NCBI GenBank assembly: GCA_016786885.1
Contig: JAEUVO010000055.1
Coordinates: 62,001 to 126,000 of the forward strand
Source of the DNA: Chitinophagaceae bacterium
Lineage (GTDB): Bacteria > Bacteroidota > Bacteroidia > Chitinophagales > Chitinophagaceae
Length of the DNA: 64,000 bases
Reading direction: 5' to 3'
Below, one piece after another: positions 46,201-55,021 of this stretch; position 1 is the first letter of the stretch; every line of letters begins with the position of its first letter. The notes below the pieces were generated by a model. That model made no database searches. It was not told where the DNA came from and worked only from the letters and a program-made list of their open reading frames with translations. The translations under genes and the position numbers were made by a program.

Positions 46201-47112
46201 CTTTTTATCATCCGGCATTAGTAGCATATCCACAATGTAGTTTTCATGCCAGTTCATTTCATGCTCTGTCTTATTACTGTCAAGGTTCCATACAACAATA
46301 TACCTGTAATCTGTTACTACGATCAGTCGTTTTTGATCCGGTGTGATTATTGGCAATTCGTTTTTCGTTGAGCTGAATTCATCAGGTTTGATTGTTTCTT
46401 TTGTTTCAAAGTTTATAATCCGGAGATCTTTATCGCTGCAAAAAACCATTCGTTTACCATCTTTGAAGAAAACGGCATCTCCATCCGTAGAGTTTTGACA
46501 AGAGCCCTCAAAAATGACAGCTCCACTTTGTGTATCCCAGACAAAAAATTTTGACTGGTCTTCAGCATCCGCAACGTAAAAGCTGAAGCCAAATAGTTTT
46601 TTCCCGTCCCGGCTATATACCAGTTTATCAAATTTTTGTCCCTTACCTGGTAATCGGCGGGTTATTTTACGGGTTTCAATATCCCATATATACACAGAAT
46701 CTATTCTGTCCGGGGCGTAGGCAATATGTCTTCCATCAGGGCTAAAGAGGACATCATCTGCAATAATGGAATCAGCTATAACTGTTTGATGGCCTGTTGC
46801 AGCATCCCATAAATAAAGAAATCCTGCCAGTGTAAGAATGTACTTACCATCCGGGCTGTATGCCAATTTCTGAATCTTAATTTCATGCCCTTTCAGGTTG
46901 AAAACGATTTTTCCGGAAGCAATCTCCCACACTTTGGCCACCCGGTCTGAGCTACTGGATGAAGCAGTAACGATATATTTACCATCAGGGCTATAATCAA
47001 CAAAAGAAACACCATCAGTATGACCAACAGGCCTCATCAACTTTGGCTGCTGTGCTTCAGCATTTATTATGGTAAACAGAAACAAGAAAATACTGTTTCG
47101 TATAAGCAACAT
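43231..47112 (-). CDS. Exported WD40-repeat caspase-fold (C14) protein
   Basis: 1293 residues from ATG at 47112, giving a signal peptide (MLLIRNSIFLFLFTIINAEA). From about 25 to 770 there are some twelve or more WD40-like units (SPDGKYIVT, SPDGRHIAY, TPDGKWLMF), enough for two propellers. A beta domain precedes the caspase domain, which starts LFAVIVGVSDYKG; the dyad is His988 in FFAGHGV and Cys1045 in FDACNSG. The last 140 residues may be a small TolB-like domain. The target is unknown. It is divergent from the second caspase gene. Confidence 0.9.
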   Translation of the reverse strand: MLLIRNSIFLFLFTIINAEAQQPKLMRPVGHTDGVSFVDYSPDGKYIVTASSSSSDRVAKVWEIASGKIVFNLKGHEIKIQKLAYSPDGKYILTLAGFLYLWDAATGHQTVIADSIIADDVLFSPDGRHIAYAPDRIDSVYIWDIETRKITRRLPGKGQKFDKLVYSRDGKKLFGFSFYVADAEDQSKFFVWDTQSGAVIFEGSCQNSTDGDAVFFKDGKRMVFCSDKDLRIINFETKETIKPDEFSSTKNELPIITPDQKRLIVVTDYRYIVVWNLDSNKTEHEMNWHENYIVDMLLMPDDKKLLSIDAEANLIEWDLESGKPRLQLKTHYNNANGMALSPDGKMIAVTSAENNVVLLRSQTYTLVQNLFGSTAYISNIFFSPDGEKIVTVERSSLIKITDKTTGKVEKILFDEKGRIDKLIFNPDGNRIITTGYDSTLKAWDITAGKLLYTLRATKFHFYDAVIHPSGDTYITWEALDDILSVRTMETGTVKFTHKITTNYSGDAIAYTPDGKWLMFNEGGNLQVRDGKTGHLVKKMTGSGNPITHICISKDSKRVAAVADSIIMVWDIPTGKKLLHQKTSVVSYYADKYTELPSFVNVHFNDDGRKIIAPSEDGTAKIYDVQANKLDMLLDSTFYYNSLSDAYYTTDGKRIITISKPMGFIGQWDAETITPLVFMGASDESIRGVAVAPDEKRIVSVAENDLNAYDLLSGKLLYKTILIGDYDWLTIDTADRYDGTEAARKLLYFTCGKEIIELDQVKDQLWVPDLTERINNGDTIHSKTLKDINICDLTPLVNDTIATGEAYQFHIMPRKGGLGDIILVVNGIEVKRYKPEELTKDASRFRLHVNKSDLTDYFIPGQDNKVTIKALTADNAISSRGLIVSEDKTKQSAIPPNLFAVIVGVSDYKGDELDLKYAAKDAADISNALAASAKKLLNTDGKEHVFIYNLTTAKERYQLPEKSSIKKVFEEIGKKATANDILLIFFAGHGVMEGEKKQFYFLTAEASKASAAGAVGEVGISTAELTDWMKPSSIKAQKRILIFDACNSGQAIKDFVKMGADDQNYLAARNDDKAQQVKAIDKLNEKSGLFILSASASNQNAYEMGRYSQGLLTYSLLKAIKQQPDILEEGKYLNVSRWFNAAEKTVTDLSKENGSRQEPQIVTNTNFNIGVVDEEVMAKIILPQEKPLFVASNFQNSDESIADDDLELSKLINLQLNDLATRGKDSKIVYVTATNSPDAYSLSGRYTVKGDKIILTVNIKQNKIIKSKFEVHGAKDKLNDLAAEVTNRAAGMVK

Positions 47113-47230
47113 ATATAAACTTTGTGAAAAGTTATTACTATATATCCAAATGCTAAATACCATGTGGTGGGTAGTTTTGCTCCTCCTTTCTGTATTACCT
47201 TTATAATATAAGTTAAAGTCTAAAAACTAA

Positions 47231-49696
47231 ATGGTGATCAGAGGTATCGGTATATTAATTATTTCCTTTTTATCATTTTTCTACGCAGTCGCCCAGCCTG
47301 ACGAAAGAGGATTTATAACGACAAAAGACTCAGTTATACAAAAGGGAAATACTTATGCAATCATCATCGGTATCAGTCAATATAAAGTTGTGCCTTCCCT
47401 TCAGTTTGCTCATAAAGATGCGCAGGCTTTTGAAGATTTTTTACTTAGTGAGGCAGGTGGCAAAGTCGCCAGGGCTAATATTGAGACCTTTTTAAATGAA
47501 AATGCCACTAAAAATAATGTAGCTGATGCAATCTCAGTCATTGCCCGCAAAGCCAAACCTGGTGACAGGGTGTATTTCTTTTTTGCCGGACATGGTGATA
47601 TGGAGGATTTAACCCAGGTGGAGAATGGTCTTTTGTTATTATACAATAGCCCCGATGGTAACTACTTTGGCATGAAAGACGATGTGCTGGAGATACTGGA
47701 CCTGAAACGATATCTTTCTCCTTTGTCTGAAAGAGGCATCGAAATGATATTTATAGTAGATGCCTGTCATTCCGGAAACTTAAATGGTGGTATTAAGGGA
47801 CTCGAAAAAACAGCTTCTGCACTGGCAGCTTCATGGGGAAGGGAGTACAAGATCCTTTCCTGCCAGCCCAACCAGTTTTCTTTGGAAAGCGGCGAGTGGG
47901 GCGGGGGAAGAGGTTTGTTTTCATTGCACCTGGAAGAGGGTATGAAGGGACTGGCCGACAGAAATAATGATGGAAAAGTTAGTTTTTCAGAATTGGAACG
48001 CTATATCAGGGATAATGTAGAAACATACAGTGAAGAGAAACAAATACCCATGATCGTTGGTGACCTGGGTAAGCCATTTGTAAATGTCAGCCCAACTGTA
48101 TTAGCTGCACTAAAAATTCAAAAAGCTAAAGACAGGCCCGCACTGGCTAAAGTGAATACCAAAGGAACAGAGGAAAGATATATTGACTCTCTCGACCCTG
48201 ATGGTCAACGGTTGTACACTTCCTACAAAAAGAATTTGTCTGCCCAGAAGTTGATATTTCCTACTGACACTAATGCGCTAAAAGATTATAGAATTTTTGA
48301 GAAAAGATATACTGATAATCCGTTGACTCCCATTATGAGGAGAAATCTTGCTGCTGCGCTCAACCAACGTTTTGATTCCATTGTAGCGCCTCTATTAAGG
48401 GGTGAAATAAGCTATTCAACTCAAAATGAATGTTATTATGCTTCATTGGAACTCGACAGTTGTATGAAACTGCTGGGTGAGCAGCACTATATGTACCGCA
48501 ATTTAAAAGCCCGGAAATTATACATGGATGCCATGTCTTATATCTGGGCATTAAATGAAGACCAGTATAATTATGGCTGGAGACCTATTGTACTGAGAGC
48601 AATTAGCCAATTGGAAGAGTCTGTTGAATTGGAGCCTAATGCAGCTTATACTCTTTCTGCACTGGGTATCTGTTATTCATTTGTATATGAATTTGATAAA
48701 GCCAATAACGCCTTTCAGAAGTACCTGGACCTTCGCCCTAATGATAGCTATGCCAGGTACTCCATGGCTATTATCTATAACAAACTAAAACAGTATGAAA
48801 AGGCAATAGATCTGCTGGAAGCACTGCAAAAAGAATTTCCAGAAGAAATAAATATAAAACTTCAGTTGACTGATGTTTACTGGAAAAGCAACGAAACAGC
48901 CCGATCGCATGCCCTCATAGAAAGTATGATCAGTAATGAAAAAAGCAAAATGCAGGGACTCTTTTTAAAAGGGTTTTATTACTCAAGGGCTAATATGCTT
49001 GACAGTGCTGTTACGTTTTATGAAAAGACAAAAGAGTATTACAATGGGTATTGCAGCATCTGTGATAATAATATTGGGCATATATATTTTGTTAATAATA
49101 AAACTGACTCTGCCCGAAAATACTTTTTGCAGGTACTGACTAAAGATAGTACGTATCCGTTTGCACATTTTAACCTGGGGGTGATAGACGAAAAAGAAGG
49201 TAAGCCCGAGAGTGCAATACTTAAGTTTTACTCTGCCATTAGTTTTGCTTCCGGTTCTACAGAAGCATTTATTACCAATCAACAATTATACTTTGGGAAA
49301 AGCTATTTTGAATCTGATGCCGCATCATTTAATGATTTTAGCAACAAAACCACCGTTTATAATTTACAGTATCTCTCTTTTGCTTCCATAATGTATACTT
49401 ATATCCGGGTTCCGGGGCTGATAGACAGTACGCATCACATCAGCTATTTATTTGACCAGCTGTTTACATATAAACAACATGATATGTTTACCTGGTTTCA
49501 TCATGCCTGTTACAAAGCATTAAAAAAGGACAAAGCCGGTGCGCTGGAAAGCCTTGAAAAATCTCTTCAATTGGGTTTTGGCGGATATTTTCAGCTTGCC
49601 AGCGACAGTGATCTTGATTTTGTTCGTGATACTCCTGAATTCAGAGCTTTGCTGGAAAAATATTTCCCTGACCAGACAAAGAGAAAAAAAGGTTGA
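47231..49696 (+). CDS. Exported caspase-fold protein with EF-hand loop and TPRs
   Basis: 821 residues with a signal peptide (about 1-21). The caspase domain (about 40-285) has His121 in FFFAGHGD and Cys179 in VDACHSG. Its C-terminal part holds a complete EF-hand loop, DRNNDGKVSFSE (243-254), with Ca ligands at D243, N245, D247, S251 and E254. From about 430 on come TPR-like helical repeats (NAAYTLSALGICYSFVYEFDKANNAFQKYLDLRPN). The design suggests a calcium-responsive protease with a protein-binding tail. It is divergent from the WD40-caspase gene, 118 bp apart. Confidence 0.9.
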   Translation: MVIRGIGILIISFLSFFYAVAQPDERGFITTKDSVIQKGNTYAIIIGISQYKVVPSLQFAHKDAQAFEDFLLSEAGGKVARANIETFLNENATKNNVADAISVIARKAKPGDRVYFFFAGHGDMEDLTQVENGLLLLYNSPDGNYFGMKDDVLEILDLKRYLSPLSERGIEMIFIVDACHSGNLNGGIKGLEKTASALAASWGREYKILSCQPNQFSLESGEWGGGRGLFSLHLEEGMKGLADRNNDGKVSFSELERYIRDNVETYSEEKQIPMIVGDLGKPFVNVSPTVLAALKIQKAKDRPALAKVNTKGTEERYIDSLDPDGQRLYTSYKKNLSAQKLIFPTDTNALKDYRIFEKRYTDNPLTPIMRRNLAAALNQRFDSIVAPLLRGEISYSTQNECYYASLELDSCMKLLGEQHYMYRNLKARKLYMDAMSYIWALNEDQYNYGWRPIVLRAISQLEESVELEPNAAYTLSALGICYSFVYEFDKANNAFQKYLDLRPNDSYARYSMAIIYNKLKQYEKAIDLLEALQKEFPEEINIKLQLTDVYWKSNETARSHALIESMISNEKSKMQGLFLKGFYYSRANMLDSAVTFYEKTKEYYNGYCSICDNNIGHIYFVNNKTDSARKYFLQVLTKDSTYPFAHFNLGVIDEKEGKPESAILKFYSAISFASGSTEAFITNQQLYFGKSYFESDAASFNDFSNKTTVYNLQYLSFASIMYTYIRVPGLIDSTHHISYLFDQLFTYKQHDMFTWFHHACYKALKKDKAGALESLEKSLQLGFGGYFQLASDSDLDFVRDTPEFRALLEKYFPDQTKRKKG

Positions 49697-49784
49697 TTCC
49701 TTCAATTTACTAACCTATTTACCCGGCCATTGACATAACCTGTTTCCTCCGGTTTCGGATAATTTTTGAAAAAAATCCAAAATA

Positions 49785-49864
49785 ATTAGTTCTATTTTAC
49801 TAAAATGATTAGTTTTGAGTGTTAATTAGTTTTTTAGACCGGCATTAGCTAAAACTTAACTTTG
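49785..49864 (+). promoter_or_regulatory. recA upstream region: repeats and -7 box
   Basis: ATTAGTT occurs three times (49785, 49808, 49825) with a variant ATTAGCT at 49844, at steps of 23, 17 and 19 nt, near two helical turns each. TAACTTTG (49857-49864) is a good -7 box four nt before the annotated ATG. No clear -33 TTG was seen. The repeats could be regulator sites, but AT-richness makes chance possible. Confidence 0.4.
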
Positions 49865-49868
49865 AATC

Positions 49869-50903
49869 ATGGCAAAAGCAGAAAAATCTACCGACATGTC
49901 AAACACAAACAGCGAGAAACTGAAAGCCCTCAAGCTTACAATGGATAAACTTGAGAAGGATTATGGTAAAGGAAGTGTAATGATGCTTGGCGATAAAGCT
50001 GAAGCAATACAGGAAGTCATTTCTACCGGCTCGATAGGGCTGGATGTAGCCCTCGGTATTGGGGGTTTACCAAGAGGAAGGGTGATAGAGATTTACGGAC
50101 CTGAATCGTCTGGTAAAACCACCATCGCCACCCATGTTATTGCGGAAGCGCAAAAAAAAGGTGGTATGTGTGCATTCATTGATGCTGAGCATGCTTTTGA
50201 TAGCGCATATGCTAAAAAGCTAGGTGTTGACGTAGATAATCTTTTAATATCTCAGCCAGACTATGGTGAGCAGGCCCTTGAAATAGCAGATCGCCTGATA
50301 CTCTCCGGGGCATTGGATGTAGTAGTGATTGACTCTGTTGCGGCACTTGTTCCTAAAAGTGAGCTGGAAGGTGAAATGGGTGATAGTAAAATGGGGTTGC
50401 ATGCAAGGCTGATGAGCCAGGCACTGCGCAAGCTTACTGCCACTATTGCCAAAACAAATACCATATGTATTTTCATTAACCAGCTGAGGGAAAAAATTGG
50501 AGTAATGTTTGGCAACCCGGAAACTACTACCGGCGGTAATGCTTTAAAATTTTATGCTTCTGTACGATTAGATATCCGCAGAACACAGCAGGTAAAAGAT
50601 GGTGATGAAGCAATAGGCAACCATGTAAAAGTAAAAGTGGTGAAGAATAAAGTAGCCCCTCCATTCCGCGCTGCTGAATTCGATATCATTTTTGGTGAGG
50701 GTATTTCCAAGACAGGTGAGATAATTGATATGGGTACAGAGCTGGGAATCATTCAAAAAAGCGGCAGCTGGTATAGTTATAACAATGATAAACTTGGACA
50801 AGGAAGAGATGCCGTAAAACAATTGATTGTAGATAATCCTGAACTGGCTAAGGACATCGAAACTAAAATCAGGGAGAAAATAAAGGAAATGCAAGCAGCA
50901 TAA
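49869..50903 (+). CDS. recA: Recombinase RecA
   Basis: 344 residues. Walker [10 protein letters not shown], Walker [11 protein letters not shown], the L1/L2 regions ([60 protein letters not shown]) and the C-terminal domain are intact. It forms filaments on single-stranded DNA for repair. ATG at 49896 ([15 protein letters not shown]) is another possible start, closer to the usual N-terminus and giving the mRNA a short leader. Confidence 0.97.
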   Translation: MAKAEKSTDMSNTNSEKLKALKLTMDKLEKDYGKGSVMMLGDKAEAIQEVISTGSIGLDVALGIGGLPRGRVIEIYGPESSGKTTIATHVIAEAQKKGGMCAFIDAEHAFDSAYAKKLGVDVDNLLISQPDYGEQALEIADRLILSGALDVVVIDSVAALVPKSELEGEMGDSKMGLHARLMSQALRKLTATIAKTNTICIFINQLREKIGVMFGNPETTTGGNALKFYASVRLDIRRTQQVKDGDEAIGNHVKVKVVKNKVAPPFRAAEFDIIFGEGISKTGEIIDMGTELGIIQKSGSWYSYNNDKLGQGRDAVKQLIVDNPELAKDIETKIREKIKEMQAA

Positions 50904-50944
50904 TCTGCTTATATATAAGGAATTAACGATGGGTTAGTTCGTTG

Positions 50945-50975
50945 AACCGTTCCGCTTAAGCGGAACGGTTTTTTG
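50945..50975 (+). terminator. Terminator after recA
   Basis: AACCGTTCCGCTTAAG begins a perfect 26-bp palindrome (50945-50970) followed by a T-run. The loop is minimal, so this is a strong Rho-independent terminator. Confidence 0.88.
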
Positions 50976-51000
50976 TTTCTTCACAAATTTTTTACATTAA

Positions 51001-51038
51001 AAACAAATATTCAATGTTTAAACATTGTATATTTGTTT
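51001..51038. promoter_or_regulatory. 38-bp palindromic operator overlapping a -7 box
   Basis: The sequence around the centre GTTT|AAAC is a 38-bp inverted repeat with a single mismatched pair (18 of 19 pairs match). Its right half contains TATATTTG (51028-51035), a -7 box for the downstream membrane-protein gene. A regulator bound here would cover the promoter. Confidence 0.65.
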
Positions 51039-51041
51039 GAT

Positions 51042-51068
51042 CTCTCCGCAACCTATTCAAACGGAGAG
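51042..51068 (+). promoter_or_regulatory. 5' leader hairpin at the expected transcription start
   Basis: CTCTCCG pairs perfectly with CGGAGAG across a 13-nt loop, beginning six nt after the TATATTTG box. The following ATG (51086) is 17 nt past the hairpin. Confidence 0.5.
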
Positions 51069-51085
51069 CCGTTATTAGTTTTTGG

Positions 51086-51997
51086 ATGAATACGAGTAAA
51101 AATCATATTAGCTCATTAAAATGGCTGCATCTGCTTTTTGGCGCAGGCCTGGTCATTACTTTCTTTCTCCCCTGGGTGGTATGGAAAGAAATAAAGGTTA
51201 GCGCTTATCATATGGCAGCGGGATCATTCTTTCAGATTTCGGAATCAAATTTCAAACTGGGAAACCCCTTTCCCCAATTCGCATTTACATTTTACTTATT
51301 CTGGCTTATTCCAGTGCTTGCAATAATTACAATCGTACTGATTTCGCAAAACAAAAAAACAGCCCTTATAGCATTTTTGCCGGGAGCAATGACACTATCG
51401 CTGGTTACTGTATTCTACCTTTTTACAAACACACTGGTTGATCTTGGTGTTGGTAATAATGCACTTAGTATGCTTCAACCAGCGGCATTCATCAGTATTA
51501 TCTCAGCGGCCGGTTTTATTCTTACAGCTTTTCCAACCAAAGGCTGGCTTAAGAAACTTATCTGGCTGGTTATAGGTCCCACCCTTGCCTTCGGTGCTTA
51601 TAAAATAGGAGAAAGTTCAGTAATGTCTGAAACCTTTTCAGATACAGATGATCTTAAGGCTGATTACATAGTAAATGCCTCTGATCTTATCCGTGAGTTT
51701 GCTGCTAATGATTCGGCAGGTAATAATAAATACAAAGAAAAGATTTTAACCGTAAATGGTATTGTTTCAGAAGCCATGGTTAACAGCGATTCTTCCGTTA
51801 ATATCAAGTTTGTTGATACAGCTAAATATTTTATCAATTTTCCGCTTGAGAAACATGACTATGAAAGAACAAAAGACATCAAGCCGGGAGATGTCATCTC
51901 ACTGAAAGGATCCCTGAGTGGTAGTTCTTATAGCATGATCCTTGACTCTACCTCCATAGATTTTAAACGGTCAACTCTAAATAAAACTAAATTCTAA
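51086..51997 (+). CDS. Membrane protein with C-terminal OB-fold (tRNA_anti-like)
   Basis: 303 residues: about five N-terminal membrane helices (residues 10-175) and a soluble C-terminal domain (about 190-300) with the pattern ILTVNGIVSEAMVNSDSSVNIKF...GDVISLKGSLSGS, typical of the OB-fold tRNA_anti-like family. The role is unknown. It has a strong palindromic operator and is followed 10 bp later by a YceI-family gene, probably in the same operon. Confidence 0.75.
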   Translation: MNTSKNHISSLKWLHLLFGAGLVITFFLPWVVWKEIKVSAYHMAAGSFFQISESNFKLGNPFPQFAFTFYLFWLIPVLAIITIVLISQNKKTALIAFLPGAMTLSLVTVFYLFTNTLVDLGVGNNALSMLQPAAFISIISAAGFILTAFPTKGWLKKLIWLVIGPTLAFGAYKIGESSVMSETFSDTDDLKADYIVNASDLIREFAANDSAGNNKYKEKILTVNGIVSEAMVNSDSSVNIKFVDTAKYFINFPLEKHDYERTKDIKPGDVISLKGSLSGSSYSMILDSTSIDFKRSTLNKTKF

Positions 51998-52007
51998 AAA
52001 AACAATT

Positions 52008-52550
52008 ATGAAAAAAACAACCCTTGTATTGGCTTTAGTATTTGCTGCAGGCATAGTAATGGCGCAAAAGAAAACAACATCATCTGCTGTAGTTTCCTTT
52101 GATGCTACCACACCAAAAGATGCTTTACCAAAAGCAGAGAACAAAACAGTAATTGGCTCTATTGACATTAAAACAGGGGCTGTAGCCTTTGAAGCAGCTG
52201 TGAAAAATTTCGCTTTTTCTAATCCTAAAATTCAGGAGCACTTTAATGCCCCCAATTGGATGGATTCAGATCAGTTCCCAAAGTTCGTTTTCACCGGTAC
52301 CATTGTAAAAATAAATAAAGTCAATTTTTCTAAAGACGGTACTTATAATGTAAAAGCGGAAGGCGACCTTACTGTGAAAGGAATAAGTAAGCCTGCAAAA
52401 GCAGAAGGAACTATTACTGTTGCTAATGGCAAAATTAAAGTAGCCGCCAATTTCAAACTCAAATTGGAGGATTACAATATTTCCGGTCAACCTATTGAAG
52501 CGGGAAAGGTTGATAAAGAACCAAAAGTTAGTGTTTCGGCTGAATTTTAG
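52008..52550 (+). CDS. YceI family exported lipid-binding protein
   Basis: 180 residues with a signal peptide (MKKTTLVLALVFAAGIVMAQ). The lipocalin-like YceI barrel is marked by IGSIDIKTGAVAFEAAVKNFAF, then HFNAPNWMDSDQFPKFVFTG and GDLTVKGISKPAKAEGTI. YceI proteins bind polyisoprenoid or similar lipids in the periplasm; some are induced by stress. A strong terminator follows at 52565. Confidence 0.93.
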   Translation: MKKTTLVLALVFAAGIVMAQKKTTSSAVVSFDATTPKDALPKAENKTVIGSIDIKTGAVAFEAAVKNFAFSNPKIQEHFNAPNWMDSDQFPKFVFTGTIVKINKVNFSKDGTYNVKAEGDLTVKGISKPAKAEGTITVANGKIKVAANFKLKLEDYNISGQPIEAGKVDKEPKVSVSAEF

Positions 52551-52564
52551 CATACCATACTGAT

Positions 52565-52600
52565 AAAGAAAAACCCTGCAAGTTTGCAGGGTTTTTCTTT
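52565..52600. terminator. Bidirectional terminator between yceI and the plug-domain gene
   Basis: A perfect 17-bp stem, AAAGAAAAACCCTGCAA pairing with its complement, has a two-nt loop and A/T tails on both sides. It separates two convergent genes. Confidence 0.9.
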
Positions 52601-52612
52601 ATTAAACATCGA

Positions 52613-55021
52613 TCAGTTTCCTATCTCCCTTTCCAGGTGAATCAATTTCCCCTCTGCGTCAAAACCCTCCACAATTACCCTGAATTTCCTGCTGAAATCG
52701 TTATTATAAAAACTCAGTTTGATTGTTTTTGTTTCCGTGTCTGTAAAAATATTAGGATTCCAATACAGTGTTGTTCTTCCATCCACCCCTACTTGCTTTG
52801 CTTCTGCGGTAGTATATGAAGGACTATAAAATTCTTTTGTTATAGTATATCCATTTACTTCAAAAAAACTCAGTTTCTCGGGTTTTTCTTCTTCAATAAA
52901 TTTTTCTTTGGTATAAATAGCCAGAGCCCCCCCTGGAGAGCCACTCCCAACTCCTACAAATCCTGCTTCATAAAATTTTACCAGTGCTACATCTTTTACC
53001 GGTATTGTCCTCAACAATACCATATCAGACGGTTGCTCGTTAAGGAAAATACCCACAACCCATTTTTGTCCGCTCATTAAACTTATGTTCTTCCTGTTTA
53101 CAAAACGGCCTCCTTGTATTTCCACCTGTTGAATCCTGTTTTTAATATAATCAACGACGTTCATAGATTTGTCGTTAGCCGGCTGATTAATATTATCCAG
53201 GTTCACTTTACCCTCTGTACGGAAAACACCTGTGGTATACTTCTCATTAACAATATCAAAAGGCTTTTTCTCGGATTTTGCTTTTATCTCAACGTTTTCC
53301 AGCACTTTCACTTTTTCCTCAAAGTCTTTTGTATAAGCAAATCGCTTATTCACTTCTTCACTAAACTGTGATGCATTAATATTCTTTTCACCAGTCTCTG
53401 CAACGTTAGGCACAGGAATATTTAGGATTGACTTTTCTAATTTGTTTTCATTGATTTCTACCAATGCTGGTTTTTGCCTTCCCTGCTTATCGGAATAAGC
53501 ATAATAAAATTTGGTTTTCCCTAAAAAAGCAAGAGAATCCATTACAAAACCACCCTGGGCATCGAGTGTAGTCTCCTGGTTTTGCGATATAGAGTCTTCT
53601 GCCTCAAGATAAAAATTTAATTTCCCTGTCGTCAAAAGTTCTTTGTTTTTCTCATCCATCACTTTTCCCGATACGACTAACAGGTCCTGGTCTCTGTATA
53701 TTTTAGCAGGAAACTCTCTGTTTAATATTTTATTCCAGTTAAATCGGCTCCAGCCATGTGTCAGCATCAGGTTATCCAGTGCCTGCTTAACAGAATCCGA
53801 TCTTGTTTCAAAATAATATGCCGGGTTATAGATGTACCCTTTTAGATCTCCGGTCAACAATAATCTTGAATAAATATTCTCTTTATCAGGGCTGTTACCA
53901 GGTAAATCAATTATAGCAACTGAGCAGCTTCGCTGAATCAGGTCAGGAAAACTAAGCTCATAAATATTTTCTTCTCTTTTTCCTGTACCTGATTTTACCA
54001 CATCGATATCAGTTTTACTCTTGTATTCTTCATTATCAACAAAGGAAAGTCTCTCTGCCAGCGGTATCCCTTTGCTATTAAAAACTGTGAAATGTAAAAT
54101 GCCTGAAGGCAGACTGTCTGTCAGAAGATGCCCTATTATGGAGGGATAGCCTTCAAAAGATACCTCTGTCTCATAGATAACATGGTTGTTGATATGAACA
54201 ACCAATAAAAGGGTTTCGAATTGTTCTTTATCCTTGCTACTTCTTGCCAATTGAAATTTTTTTCCTCCTTTCTCGTCCTGTACTTTCAGGTTTATACCAG
54301 CCGCCTGTACTTCCGGAAGATTGAACTGCCTCTTTCCGGCAATAGTCTCGGTTTCTGCAATGTATTTCTTGTCAGCTTGTGGCTTAAGCTGAACCCGGCC
54401 AATACCATCATGATAGGTTTTAAATGGTGCTACAGTAACTCCGTCCGTCGTTTTTATACTTCCGCTTACTTCAACAGGTGCCCCAAACTGGTCAACAGCT
54501 TTAAAAGCTACAACAGTTAATATCCCATCAACCAAATGTCCGCTCTCAGGAAAAAACTGCAATGAAACTGTTTGAGAAGGCTTTGTACCAGTTGCAGTTG
54601 TCCCCGGCCTGAAAATGAAAATATTTTTTTTATAAACAAATGACTCTTCATAATTCAACATATCAGGTGTTAGGGCTCTGATATAGTAATTACCCTGTGG
54701 GAGTGAATCAGGAATGCTGATATTTCCTTTTGCAGTAGCGCCAAGAACAGGATATTTGTGATTACTGATAATATTTCCTTTTATATCTACAAACTGCAGG
54801 TAGAAATTATTGCTGATTCCACTTGGTTTACCATCACTATACAGGTATGCTTTGAACCAAATCGTTTCCCCGGCTACATAATATTCTTTATCATAGTGGA
54901 TGTAGATCTTCTCTGTGGGGAATTGGGTACTAAGAACAGTTAGCGCCGAATCAATATGCTGAGCATGGAGGCTAAGTACTGATACTAAAAAAAATGCTGC
55001 TGCTATAATAGCCTTGTTCAT
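52613..55021 (-). CDS. Exported MG2-like protein with TonB-type plug domain
   Basis: 802 residues with a signal peptide (MNKAIIAAAFFLVSVLSLHA). The N-terminal part (about 35-140: FPTEKIYIHYDKEYYVAGETIWFKAYL) matches the MG2 domain of alpha-2-macroglobulin-like proteins. Beta-sandwich repeats follow, with a plug-like domain near the C-terminus (VVDYIKNRIQQVEIQGG...GGALAIYTKE). There is no outer-membrane barrel, so it is not a full receptor. It is probably a surface or periplasmic assembly protein; the function is unknown. Confidence 0.82.
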   Translation of the reverse strand: MNKAIIAAAFFLVSVLSLHAQHIDSALTVLSTQFPTEKIYIHYDKEYYVAGETIWFKAYLYSDGKPSGISNNFYLQFVDIKGNIISNHKYPVLGATAKGNISIPDSLPQGNYYIRALTPDMLNYEESFVYKKNIFIFRPGTTATGTKPSQTVSLQFFPESGHLVDGILTVVAFKAVDQFGAPVEVSGSIKTTDGVTVAPFKTYHDGIGRVQLKPQADKKYIAETETIAGKRQFNLPEVQAAGINLKVQDEKGGKKFQLARSSKDKEQFETLLLVVHINNHVIYETEVSFEGYPSIIGHLLTDSLPSGILHFTVFNSKGIPLAERLSFVDNEEYKSKTDIDVVKSGTGKREENIYELSFPDLIQRSCSVAIIDLPGNSPDKENIYSRLLLTGDLKGYIYNPAYYFETRSDSVKQALDNLMLTHGWSRFNWNKILNREFPAKIYRDQDLLVVSGKVMDEKNKELLTTGKLNFYLEAEDSISQNQETTLDAQGGFVMDSLAFLGKTKFYYAYSDKQGRQKPALVEINENKLEKSILNIPVPNVAETGEKNINASQFSEEVNKRFAYTKDFEEKVKVLENVEIKAKSEKKPFDIVNEKYTTGVFRTEGKVNLDNINQPANDKSMNVVDYIKNRIQQVEIQGGRFVNRKNISLMSGQKWVVGIFLNEQPSDMVLLRTIPVKDVALVKFYEAGFVGVGSGSPGGALAIYTKEKFIEEEKPEKLSFFEVNGYTITKEFYSPSYTTAEAKQVGVDGRTTLYWNPNIFTDTETKTIKLSFYNNDFSRKFRVIVEGFDAEGKLIHLEREIGN

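Noticed and set aside
43231..47112. CRISPR or tandem DNA repeat in the WD40 region
   Set aside because: The repetition is at protein level (WD40 units) with divergent DNA; there are no spaced identical repeats.
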